A stretch of DNA of 64,000 nt from Rhodobacter sp. Lineage in GTDB: Bacteria; Pseudomonadota; Alphaproteobacteria; Rhodobacterales; Rhodobacteraceae. Of this stretch, positions 54,748 through 61,648 are shown in pieces. The position numbers and the translations under genes are program-made. Location: the NCBI GenBank assembly GCA_027484145.1, contig JAIXUH010000033.1, positions 1-64,000 of the forward strand, given 5' to 3'. The notes under the pieces are model-generated. The model ran no database searches. It saw nothing but the letters and a program-made list of their open reading frames with translations, and was not told where the DNA came from. Every line of letters begins with the position of its first letter. The first letter of the stretch is position 1.

Positions 54748-55896
54748 TCACGATAAGTCTGGAGCAAAGCCGCGAAGGCGGAGCGCACGGTCTTTCTGAC
54801 GCACGACGAAGCCCGCTTGGCGCGGCCACTCGGCATATGGGTCCTCCGCACCACTCAACTGCAGGCGAGCATGGAGCGGCCAATTGGGATCATCGAGTGC
54901 TATCCGGCCAAGCGCTACAAGATCGGCGTCCCCTTCCCGCACGATAGCTTCGGCGTGGTCGGGTGTTGTGATCAATCCTACGGCCATGGTTGGCAGGCGC
55001 GCCCCGTCCCGCACAGAACGCGCCAGAGCGACCTGATACCCCGGTCCGACCGAAAAAATACCGCCTTCAAAGCCTCCGGACGAGCAGTCGATCAGGTCCG
55101 CGCCAATATCCTTCAACGCGCCGGCGTAAATGATGCTGTCGTCGACGGTCCAGCCACCCTCAATTCCATCTTGCGCCGAGATGCGGACAAACATCGGCTT
55201 TTCCGAAGGCCAAACGTCCCTGACCGCTTTGACCACCGACAGCGGAAAGCGCATCCGGTTCTCGAGGCTGCCGCCGAACGCGTCGTCGCGCTGGTTGGCA
55301 ACGGGCGAGAGGAATTGGTGGAGCAGGTAGCCGTGGGCAGAGTGGACCTCGACAAAATCGAAGCCGGCTCTCTCTGCTCGCTGCGTTGCCGCGACGAAGG
55401 CTGCCCGGATATCGTCCATCTCAAGGACTGTCAGAGCATGCGGCACCTTGTACTCGGACGCATCCGGAGCGTGCGGAATGGCGCTTGGTCCAACCGTTGG
55501 CCAATCCTCGAACCCGACAAGCCGCTTCTCTTCTTCGGTCTCGTCGAAGCGACCACGCCACCAGACAGCAGAGGATGCCTTGCGGCCCGCATGGCCGATC
55601 TGGATGCCCGAGGCTGCCCCTTGGTCGCGCAGGAAGCGCACGATGCGGGCAAGCGGCGGGACATGGTCGTCAGACCACAGGCCCAGATCCGCGTAAGAGA
55701 TGCGCCCCTCGGGTGTGACGGCCGTCGCTTCGACCATGACCGCCCCGAAACCGCCAAGGCCGAACCGGGCGAGGTGGGCAAAGTGATAGTCGTTGGCCAC
55801 CCCTCCCTTGGCTGAATACTGGCACATGGGTGACAGGACGACGCGGTTCTTAAGAGTTAGACCGCGAAACGTGACGGGTGATAAAAGAATGCTCAA
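54748..55896 (-). CDS. Old-yellow-enzyme family NADH:flavin oxidoreductase (YqjM-like)
   Basis: A 382-residue FMN-dependent ene-reductase that reduces activated C=C bonds of electrophiles. Family marks: VLSPMCQYSA (the redox-tuning Cys near residue 25), GIQIGHAGRKAS, HSAHGYLLHQFLSPVANQRDD and FVRISAQDG. The start is TTG at 55896, with AAGGAG 11 bases upstream, and opens the usual LLSPVTFRGLTLKNRVV. It is the last gene of the redox cargo set on this strand. Confidence 0.95.
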   Translation of the reverse strand: MSILLSPVTFRGLTLKNRVVLSPMCQYSAKGGVANDYHFAHLARFGLGGFGAVMVEATAVTPEGRISYADLGLWSDDHVPPLARIVRFLRDQGAASGIQIGHAGRKASSAVWWRGRFDETEEEKRLVGFEDWPTVGPSAIPHAPDASEYKVPHALTVLEMDDIRAAFVAATQRAERAGFDFVEVHSAHGYLLHQFLSPVANQRDDAFGGSLENRMRFPLSVVKAVRDVWPSEKPMFVRISAQDGIEGGWTVDDSIIYAGALKDIGADLIDCSSGGFEGGIFSVGPGYQVALARSVRDGARLPTMAVGLITTPDHAEAIVREGDADLVALGRIALDDPNWPLHARLQLSGAEDPYAEWPRQAGFVVRQKDRALRLRGFAPDLS

Positions 55897-56152
55897 CGAA
55901 GTGGTCTCCTTGCCGGTGTCATACGAGGCCTAGACGATCGGCGGCTTGAGAAGCGAGATGGGGCTGGAAGTCCACCGAGCGGCGCGCACTGAACAAAAGA
56001 GGCCTTAAAGCGAAGACCCTCGATTGTCCAATTTTGGCTTAAAGCAATTCGCGGAAGGTCGTAGCTGAACGTCGACGCTGGGCTGACTGCGTCGATAACG
56101 CGCAGATCGCTGCACACAGCGGAAAGCAGCCATTGGCAGATGCAGAATCGAG

Positions 56153-56698
56153 TTATGCCGCGCTCTTCCACTTGAGCGGCTTGAGGTAAACGATCCGGTC
56201 GCTGACACTCACCATGACTTCGGCGTCCTGGATGTTGATCTGAAATTTCATCGTGCGGTTGGTCAGTTGTGCCAGTTCGCCCGTGTCCTTTTCGGAGAAG
56301 CTGATCACCTCAAGGTTCCCGAAGCGCGCAGCGCTGCCCTTCATTTTGTCCCACCAGATTTTGGCGGTTCTGCCCCCGTATGGATAGACGACCACCCTTT
56401 CGGCCTTGCTACAGGACTGGCGTATCACCTTTTCGCTGGGAAGTCCGAGGGCGACCCAGACATCAAGCCTGCCGCTCAGGCTTTTTTGCCAGATATCCGG
56501 CTCGTCATCCGTCGAGAGGCCCCTGGTCACCTCGAGGCTTTCGTGGGCGTTCAGCGCGAATGCGACGATCCGCACCATCAGCCGCTCGTCCGTCTCGGAC
56601 GGATGTTTGGCGACGGTGAGTTTGTGGGTTTGGTAATAATTGCGGTCCATGTCCGACACGGACAGCTCGACCTTATGAATGGTTGCATTCTGTGCCAT
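56153..56698 (-). CDS. yaeQ: YaeQ-family protein
   Basis: A 181-residue YaeQ protein: ATIHKVELSVSDMDRNYYQTH, the GLSTDDEPDIW block, LPSEKVIRQSCSKAERVVVYPYG and the terminal NIQDAEVMVSV. The family has a PD-(D/E)XK-like fold and its role is not settled. The ATG at 56698 has GGGGAT at proper spacing; ATG 56704 is two codons upstream. A gap of about 255 bp without a gene separates it from the old-yellow-enzyme. Confidence 0.92.
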   Translation of the reverse strand: MAQNATIHKVELSVSDMDRNYYQTHKLTVAKHPSETDERLMVRIVAFALNAHESLEVTRGLSTDDEPDIWQKSLSGRLDVWVALGLPSEKVIRQSCSKAERVVVYPYGGRTAKIWWDKMKGSAARFGNLEVISFSEKDTGELAQLTNRTMKFQINIQDAEVMVSVSDRIVYLKPLKWKSAA

Positions 56699-56794
56699 GT
56701 TCATCCCCGAAGCCCGCAAGGTCCGGTGCTTATCCGGTCTTGGTGCGTTACGAAAGCACGCAAGCTTTGCGGGTGGGGTCGAGCGACAAATGTT

Positions 56795-57823
56795 CTACGT
56801 GGCCCTGAAGGCCGGAGCCACCTCACTCCCCAGCAATTCGATCGACCGCCGCATCGCGGTGGGTTCCAGCATCGCCGAGCTCATCTGGAAGGTCAGGCGT
56901 GAAATGCCCCCGAGGGTTTCGTTGGCGGACCTGATCTTGTCGCGGACCGTTTGCGGGCTGCCGATCAGGAACGCTCCGTGCGGGCCGCACATTGCGTCGA
57001 ACTGGGGGCGGGTTGCGCGGGGCCAGCCGCGTTCTCGGCCGATTTCGGTAAACATATGCGCCCAACCAGGAAAGAAGGCGTCGCGCGCCGCCTCGTCCGT
57101 ATCGGCGACGAAGCCCATCGCGTGGATACCGACGCGCAAGGTTTCGGGGGCATGGCCGGCGGCGCGACCGGCTTGGCGATACAGATCGACCAGAGGGCGG
57201 AAGCGGTCGAAGCTACCGCCGATGATGGCGACCATCAGCGGCAATCCCAGGGTCCCCGCACGCACGAAGCTTTGCGGTGTGCCACCGACGCCAAGCCAGA
57301 CGGGAAGTTGTGCCTGATGCGGGCGCGGATAGACGCCTTGTCCGGTCAGAGCCGGACGGAACCTGCCGCTCCATGTAATCTCGGTGCGGTCGCGCAGTTG
57401 CAAAAGCAGGTCCAGCTTCTCGGCAAACAGGGCGTCGTAATCCTCAAAAGTGAAGCCGAAAAGGGGATAGGCCTCGCCGAAAGACCCGCGACCGACGACG
57501 ATTTCGGCGCGACCTTTCGAGATCAGGTCGATGGTCGCGAATTCCTGAAAAGTCCGCACGGGATCGGCGGCGCTCAACACCGTCACGGCACTGGCAAGTT
57601 TGATCGTCTTTGTCCGCGCCGCTGCTGCCGCGAGTAGAACGGTCGGGGCGGAGTCGAGAAACTCCTTGCGGTGATGCTCGCCGATCCCAAAGACGTCGAG
57701 ACCCACGCGATCCGCCGTCTCCACCTCGTTGAGCAAGGCTGCGATGCGGTCGGCTGGTGAGACCAACTCCCCCGTCGCGGGATTTGGAATAGTTGCTGCG
57801 AAACTGTCGATGCCGATTTCCAT
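56795..57823 (-). CDS. Luciferase-like (LLM class) flavin-dependent oxidoreductase
   Basis: A 342-residue bacterial-luciferase-fold enzyme. It shows the family pattern GEHHRKEFLDSAPTVLLAAA, TIKLASAVTVLSAADPVR, IVVGRGSFGEAYPLF and PVWLGVGG. Such proteins use reduced FMN or F420 to oxidise small substrates. It lies in the same strand direction as the F420-type oxidoreductase and Rrf2 genes, 106 bp downstream, suggesting one regulon. Confidence 0.93.
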   Translation of the reverse strand: MEIGIDSFAATIPNPATGELVSPADRIAALLNEVETADRVGLDVFGIGEHHRKEFLDSAPTVLLAAAAARTKTIKLASAVTVLSAADPVRTFQEFATIDLISKGRAEIVVGRGSFGEAYPLFGFTFEDYDALFAEKLDLLLQLRDRTEITWSGRFRPALTGQGVYPRPHQAQLPVWLGVGGTPQSFVRAGTLGLPLMVAIIGGSFDRFRPLVDLYRQAGRAAGHAPETLRVGIHAMGFVADTDEAARDAFFPGWAHMFTEIGRERGWPRATRPQFDAMCGPHGAFLIGSPQTVRDKIRSANETLGGISRLTFQMSSAMLEPTAMRRSIELLGSEVAPAFRAT

Positions 57824-57929
57824 GGTTTGTCCTTGCCCTGTCGATTTGCCTGCGGCGTGCTCTGTCCCGAAGCCGCTGTTCTGGTGAACGAGCCACCGCG
57901 CTACGGCGATGGCTCGCAGGACTGCTGCC

Positions 57930-58574
57930 TCAGACCTTCACGAAAGCCCCGGCCGCGAGCGGGCCGAAGGGCGGTTCGGCAAGCGGTGCGCCCACATCCA
58001 GCGGGCCGAGGTCGACGGCAAAGAAGCCCATCTTCCCGAGCAATCCGCCAACCTGCGCCTTGGCATCGGCATCATCACCCGAATAGAAAAGCACGCGCTG
58101 TCCGCCAGCCGTTTCCGGCTCGACCAGGGCGCTTACGTCAAGATGGTTGAATGCCTTGACCACACGTGCGCCGGGCAACAGATCCACGATCACCTCGCTA
58201 GAATGGCTCCGGCCATGATTTACCGGCTTGATGCCGTAGACCGCGAGGGGATTGTTCGGGTCGGACCGTTCCGGCGAGTCCGGCGCAAGGAAGGCGACAG
58301 GGTTCGTGGCGTCGATGACGATCCGCCCCTGCCAAGCAGGCAAGGTTTTCAGGACCGCCTCGGCATCCGACCAGCGCAGGCCAAGCACGACGATATCGGC
58401 ACTTGCCGCTTCGGCCAATGTGCCTGCCGTCAGGGTCGGCCCAACTTCGGCGACCAGATCCGCCAAGGTTTCCGGCCCCCTGCTATTCGCGATCGTGGCC
58501 GCTATTCCGGCCTTGGTAAAGGCCCGTGCGACGTTGCTGCCAAGTGCGCCTGCACCGATGATTCCGACTGTCAT
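57930..58574 (-). CDS. F420-dependent NADP oxidoreductase-like protein (NADPH:flavin/F420 family)
   Basis: A 214-residue Rossmann protein: MTVGIIGAGALGSNVARAF dinucleotide loop, ANSRGPETLADL, ADIVVLGLRW and VVKAFNHLDVSAL. Although named for F420, bacterial relatives without F420 use NADPH. The ATG at 58574 is preceded by GGAGAG. It sits directly downstream of the Rrf2 gene, with a dyad-rich 133-bp gap, so it is probably a target of that regulator. Confidence 0.9.
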   Translation of the reverse strand: MTVGIIGAGALGSNVARAFTKAGIAATIANSRGPETLADLVAEVGPTLTAGTLAEAASADIVVLGLRWSDAEAVLKTLPAWQGRIVIDATNPVAFLAPDSPERSDPNNPLAVYGIKPVNHGRSHSSEVIVDLLPGARVVKAFNHLDVSALVEPETAGGQRVLFYSGDDADAKAQVGGLLGKMGFFAVDLGPLDVGAPLAEPPFGPLAAGAFVKV

Positions 58575-58653
58575 GTTACTCTCCGTTTTACAAAGCAGGG
58601 CGATCTTGGCCGTTCCGGCAGCGCCCTGATTGGTGCCGGTTCCGGTTTTATAT

Positions 58654-58680
58654 AAATGTGTTGTAGTCACACTTACATTT
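58654..58680 (-). promoter_or_regulatory. Dyad upstream of the F420-type oxidoreductase gene
   Basis: AAATGT (58654-58659) pairs with ACATTT (58675-58680), and inside them TGTG (58657-58660) with CACA (58668-58671). The minus strand reads AAGTGT near this dyad, as does the dyad before the Rrf2 gene, so both may be Rrf2 sites. Confidence 0.5.
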
Positions 58681-58707
58681 GTGAGCTAAAGAAGGGCAGG
58701 CCTGACC

Positions 58708-59136
58708 TCATGTCGCTGCCAGTTCGCGAATGCTCTCGGCAAGATTGGCGATGGTTGTCTTGCCAAGCTCGGCTTCCAGCGCGGTCCGCGCACGTACGAG
58801 GACCGGGTTGATGACGTCGAGGATATTGGCCCCCACAGGGCATGTGGTGCAGGGCGCGGTGCGATGGACGGCGAACAACTCGGTATCTTCGACTGCCTCG
58901 TAAACATCGAGAAGCCGGATCTCGACCGCCGACTTTGCCAGCAATGCTCCCCCGCCGCTTCCCAGTTGCGACCGCGTCAGACCCGCATCGTTCAGGCGCG
59001 ACAGGATCCCGCGAATGACGACAGCGCTCGTGTTGACCGAGGTGGCGATGTCTTCCGACCGGACGGGCCTGCCATCGGTCATGGCAAGTGCGGTCAGGAT
59101 ATGCGAGGCGACAGCGAAGCGGGTACTGGTGGGCAT
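58708..59136 (-). CDS. Rrf2-family transcriptional regulator
   Basis: A 142-residue Rrf2 regulator: N-terminal wHTH (TRFAVASHILTALAMTDGRP, then VRSEDIATSVNTSAVVIRGI) and a C-terminal cysteine cluster CTTCPVG at about 96-102. Only two closely spaced Cys are visible, so a redox or electrophile switch fits better than an iron-sulfur cluster. It heads the redox cargo genes and probably represses itself and the F420-type gene. Confidence 0.93.
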   Translation of the reverse strand: MPTSTRFAVASHILTALAMTDGRPVRSEDIATSVNTSAVVIRGILSRLNDAGLTRSQLGSGGGALLAKSAVEIRLLDVYEAVEDTELFAVHRTAPCTTCPVGANILDVINPVLVRARTALEAELGKTTIANLAESIRELAAT

Positions 59137-59152
59137 GTTTTTATCCGTTTAT

Positions 59153-59173
59153 GTGTAATCATCACTATTACAC
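59153..59173 (-). promoter_or_regulatory. Perfect dyad upstream of the Rrf2 gene
   Basis: GTGTAAT-CATCACT... read as arms GTGTAAT (59153-59159) and ATTACAC (59167-59173), separated by seven bases, lie 17-37 bp before the Rrf2 ATG. A likely autoregulatory operator. Confidence 0.6.
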
Positions 59174-59307
59174 TTCGCTCCGCTCGTCAACCACCAATGT
59201 TTAAGGCTGTAGTGCTCTCGATATGCGGTACCAATCGAACAAGGTCGAATAGTTAGGCTGGGCACTTCTTGACGGTCCGCAATAGGCCGAAAGTGAAGTC
59301 AGGGGGC

Positions 59308-60243
59308 TCACGCCCCCTTCTCGAACTTCAGAACCGGGATGCCCAGCTTCTTGGCCTTGTCGGCGAGGTTTTCCTGGATGCCGTTGCCTGTGAAGACGAG
59401 GACACCCACGGGCAGCACGTCCAGCATGGCGTCGTTGCGCTTGAAGGGTGCGGCCTTGGCGTGTTTGGTCCAGTCGGGTTTGAAGGCGACCTGCGTGACC
59501 TTGCGGGCTTCGGCCCATTTGGCGGCGATGAGTTCGGCCCCCTTGGGGCTGCCACCATGGAGAAGGACCATGTCGGGATACTTGATCCGGACCTGATCGA
59601 GCTTGCCCCAGATCAGGCGGTGATCGTTGAAGTCGGTCCCACCGGTGAGGGCGATCTTGGTGCCTTGGGGCAGCATCACTTCGGTTTCCGCGCGGCGCTT
59701 GGCGGCCAGGAAATCGCGGCTGTCGATCAGCGCTGCGGTCAGGTGCTTGTGGTTCACCATCGAGCCTGAGCGGGGCCGCCAGGTAGAGCCTATGTGCAGC
59801 TCGAACGCCTCGGCGCTGCGGTCGCGGAAGGCTTCCAGACAATGCCGCCGTTCGACAAGGCTGGTGCCTTCGGCCGTCAGCCGCTCAAGTTCGGTCGATT
59901 TCACCTCAGAGCCGTCCTGTTCGCGCTGCAGGCGGTGTTGCGCCACTTCGTTGTCGTCGAGCAGACGCTCGGTGCGGGCAGCGGCGCGGTGGAAGAGGTT
60001 GACCTGACCCCAGAGCAATTCTTCGAGGTCGGGTTCCATGCGGGTATCGCCGAGGGTTGCTGCGAGGGCATCGAAGATATCGCTGACTGCGTCGATGAGG
60101 CGCTCGGGCTCCGGCATCGGGCGCAGATCGACCTCGTCCTGGAAGGCACGGGTGCCATAGAGCTGAAGCTCTTGAAGCGCCCAGGCGGTCTGGGAAAGGG
60201 CGGGGCTGCGGTCGAAATCCTCGCTCTGGAATTGGGTCGTCAT
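59308..60243 (-). CDS. DUF2493 / YspA-type SLOG-family protein
   Basis: A 311-residue plasmid protein. The C-terminal third is a DUF2493 (SLOG superfamily) Rossmann domain: KIALTGGTDFNDHRLIW, then VLLHGGSPKGAELIAAKWAE and VLVFTGNGIQENLADKAKKL. SLOG domains bind nucleotide or nucleoside ligands. The N-terminal 180 residues are helical with a probable coiled coil. The ATG at 60243 has GGAGG upstream. It is a common companion of the Toprim and strawberry-notch genes on alphaproteobacterial plasmids, from memory. Confidence 0.88.
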   Translation of the reverse strand: MTTQFQSEDFDRSPALSQTAWALQELQLYGTRAFQDEVDLRPMPEPERLIDAVSDIFDALAATLGDTRMEPDLEELLWGQVNLFHRAAARTERLLDDNEVAQHRLQREQDGSEVKSTELERLTAEGTSLVERRHCLEAFRDRSAEAFELHIGSTWRPRSGSMVNHKHLTAALIDSRDFLAAKRRAETEVMLPQGTKIALTGGTDFNDHRLIWGKLDQVRIKYPDMVLLHGGSPKGAELIAAKWAEARKVTQVAFKPDWTKHAKAAPFKRNDAMLDVLPVGVLVFTGNGIQENLADKAKKLGIPVLKFEKGA

Positions 60244-60605
60244 GGTCTTTTGCCTCCGGCTGCTCGGGCCCTCGCGACATCCCGCGCGGCCTTCATGGGC
60301 TGCGAAAGCTGTCACTGGGGATGCCCCTTCACCCCGCCTTCGGGGCCGGAACGCATGTGGAGGAGGACGGGGGGCGGCTGATTTGCTTCGCGATGCAAAG
60401 CGGGGGCTCGTCCCCCGCGGCGGAAATCAGTCGCCCCCTGTCCTTGAAGGGGCGGCCCCTTTGACGGCCGCCTGCCCATCTCTTGAAGGACGTGCGGGTG
60501 TCGGGCGGGTTCGACAGCCGAGATGAGGGAGTAGACGCGACCCTGTTCCTCAAGCGATGCTTGACCCCCTGCCCCGCTCCCTGACTGTCTTTGCGCTTTC
60601 CGAGA
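60244..60605. other. Structured non-coding leader upstream of the DUF2493 gene
   Basis: 362 bp without a supported gene. It holds nested hairpins: outer arms at 60364-60384 and 60424-60444 that match in 19 of 21 positions, an inner perfect GCGGGGG-ctcgt-CCCCCGC (60400-60418), and an adjacent GGCGGCC / GGCCGCC pair near 60450-60472. Could be an attenuator, a terminator for the Toprim gene, or an origin element. Confidence 0.55.
60364..60444. repeat. 21-bp inverted repeat with nested hairpin
   Basis: Two arms of 21 bases pair at 19 positions, the two mismatches being G/A transitions that keep G-U pairs in RNA. The 39-base interior contains a second perfect 7-bp stem. On RNA this would fold into a long branched hairpin in the leader of the DUF2493 message (minus strand). 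Confidence 0.7.
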
Positions 60606-61637
60606 TCAGATCGTCAGCCGATGCTGATCCTTGAAGTCGATCTGCTGTGCCAGATGCTGGCGCAGCGCCTCAGCGCCGTGAGCACGCAGATCATCGTTGA
60701 AATCCCCGAGACGCGGCTCCAGCACCCGCACGGCAATCCCGGCCTTAGTTGCTCTGGCGGTCAACCTTTCCGCCGCGCGCTGCCCCGCCGGATCGCGGTC
60801 GATGGCGATGTAGAGGCGCTGCAATCCATCCGGCAACAGGACGGCCCCGAGGTGACCCGACGAAAGCGCCGCCCAAACGGGCAAAGAAGGTGCGGCCTCG
60901 CGAACGGAAAGCATGGTCTCGATGCCCTCCCCCAATACGAGGATTTGATCTGCGGGGTCGATCCTGACGGCATTGCCGAGGAGGTGACCCATAGCCCGCC
61001 GCGGTGTGTCGACGGCCGCTTTGTCCTTTCCGTCAGGCGCAAGCCAAGTGCGATGTACGCCCTGCAAGGCCCCTGTCTCATCGGTAACCGCAGCAATCAA
61101 CGCCGATCTGGGGACAGGCTTGGTCTGGCCCTCATCCCGATGCCAGCATTTCGGGTGGAAGCGCAGTGTTGAATTCGGCACCGTTTGGGTGACACCCCGA
61201 GTGCGCAAGTAGACCTCGGCCAGAGAACCCGCCAAAGGCAGCGAAGCCGCAAACAAGCGCGCCGCTGCTGCTGGCGTACCCGAGGGGGATTTTCGGCTGC
61301 GCGGGGAATTGGCATCCGGGAGAACCGGCTGCGGACGGCCAAGATGCGCGCGGGCCTCGGCCAGAAGATCGGGAAAGCGGGTGATCCCCGTGCGTTCGCG
61401 GATGATGTCGAGGAGATCGCCGTGTTCGCCAGTTGCTGAATCGGTCCATTTTCCAGAAGCGCCCGCTCCCGATGTCGGGCCCGTCAACCTGACAAACAGC
61501 GACCGCCCCGGATTGTTCTGCAGATCGCCGACCATCCAGTAGGAGCCTTCCCGCCTCCCGGCGGGAAGATAATGGCGGCAAACACTTTCGGCATTTTGCG
61601 AGAGGTCTCGCAACAGATCTGTCGTTTCCAATGACAT
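60606..61637 (-). CDS. Toprim-domain primase-like protein
   Basis: A 343-residue protein of the plasmid DUF7146/Toprim group. The N-terminal third resembles a primase zinc-region variant (QNAESVCRHYLPAGRREG, and WTDSATGEHGDLLDIIRERTG). The Toprim core is visible as ILVLGEGIETMLSVREAAPS then RLYIAIDRDPAGQRAAERL, with the acidic residues E and DxD. It probably makes primers for plasmid replication or transferred strands. It precedes the DUF2493 gene on the strand; the strawberry-notch gene lies 11 bp upstream. Confidence 0.88.
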   Translation of the reverse strand: MSLETTDLLRDLSQNAESVCRHYLPAGRREGSYWMVGDLQNNPGRSLFVRLTGPTSGAGASGKWTDSATGEHGDLLDIIRERTGITRFPDLLAEARAHLGRPQPVLPDANSPRSRKSPSGTPAAAARLFAASLPLAGSLAEVYLRTRGVTQTVPNSTLRFHPKCWHRDEGQTKPVPRSALIAAVTDETGALQGVHRTWLAPDGKDKAAVDTPRRAMGHLLGNAVRIDPADQILVLGEGIETMLSVREAAPSLPVWAALSSGHLGAVLLPDGLQRLYIAIDRDPAGQRAAERLTARATKAGIAVRVLEPRLGDFNDDLRAHGAEALRQHLAQQIDFKDQHRLTI

Positions 61638-61648
61638 GGCACACACGA

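Noticed and set aside
54578-54883. 101-residue minus-strand frame downstream of the old-yellow-enzyme
   Set aside because: Overlaps the end of that gene in another frame and lacks a domain or ribosome site.
54817-55815. 332-residue plus-strand frame opposite the old-yellow-enzyme
   Set aside because: Shadow of a gene with full flavin-enzyme signatures.
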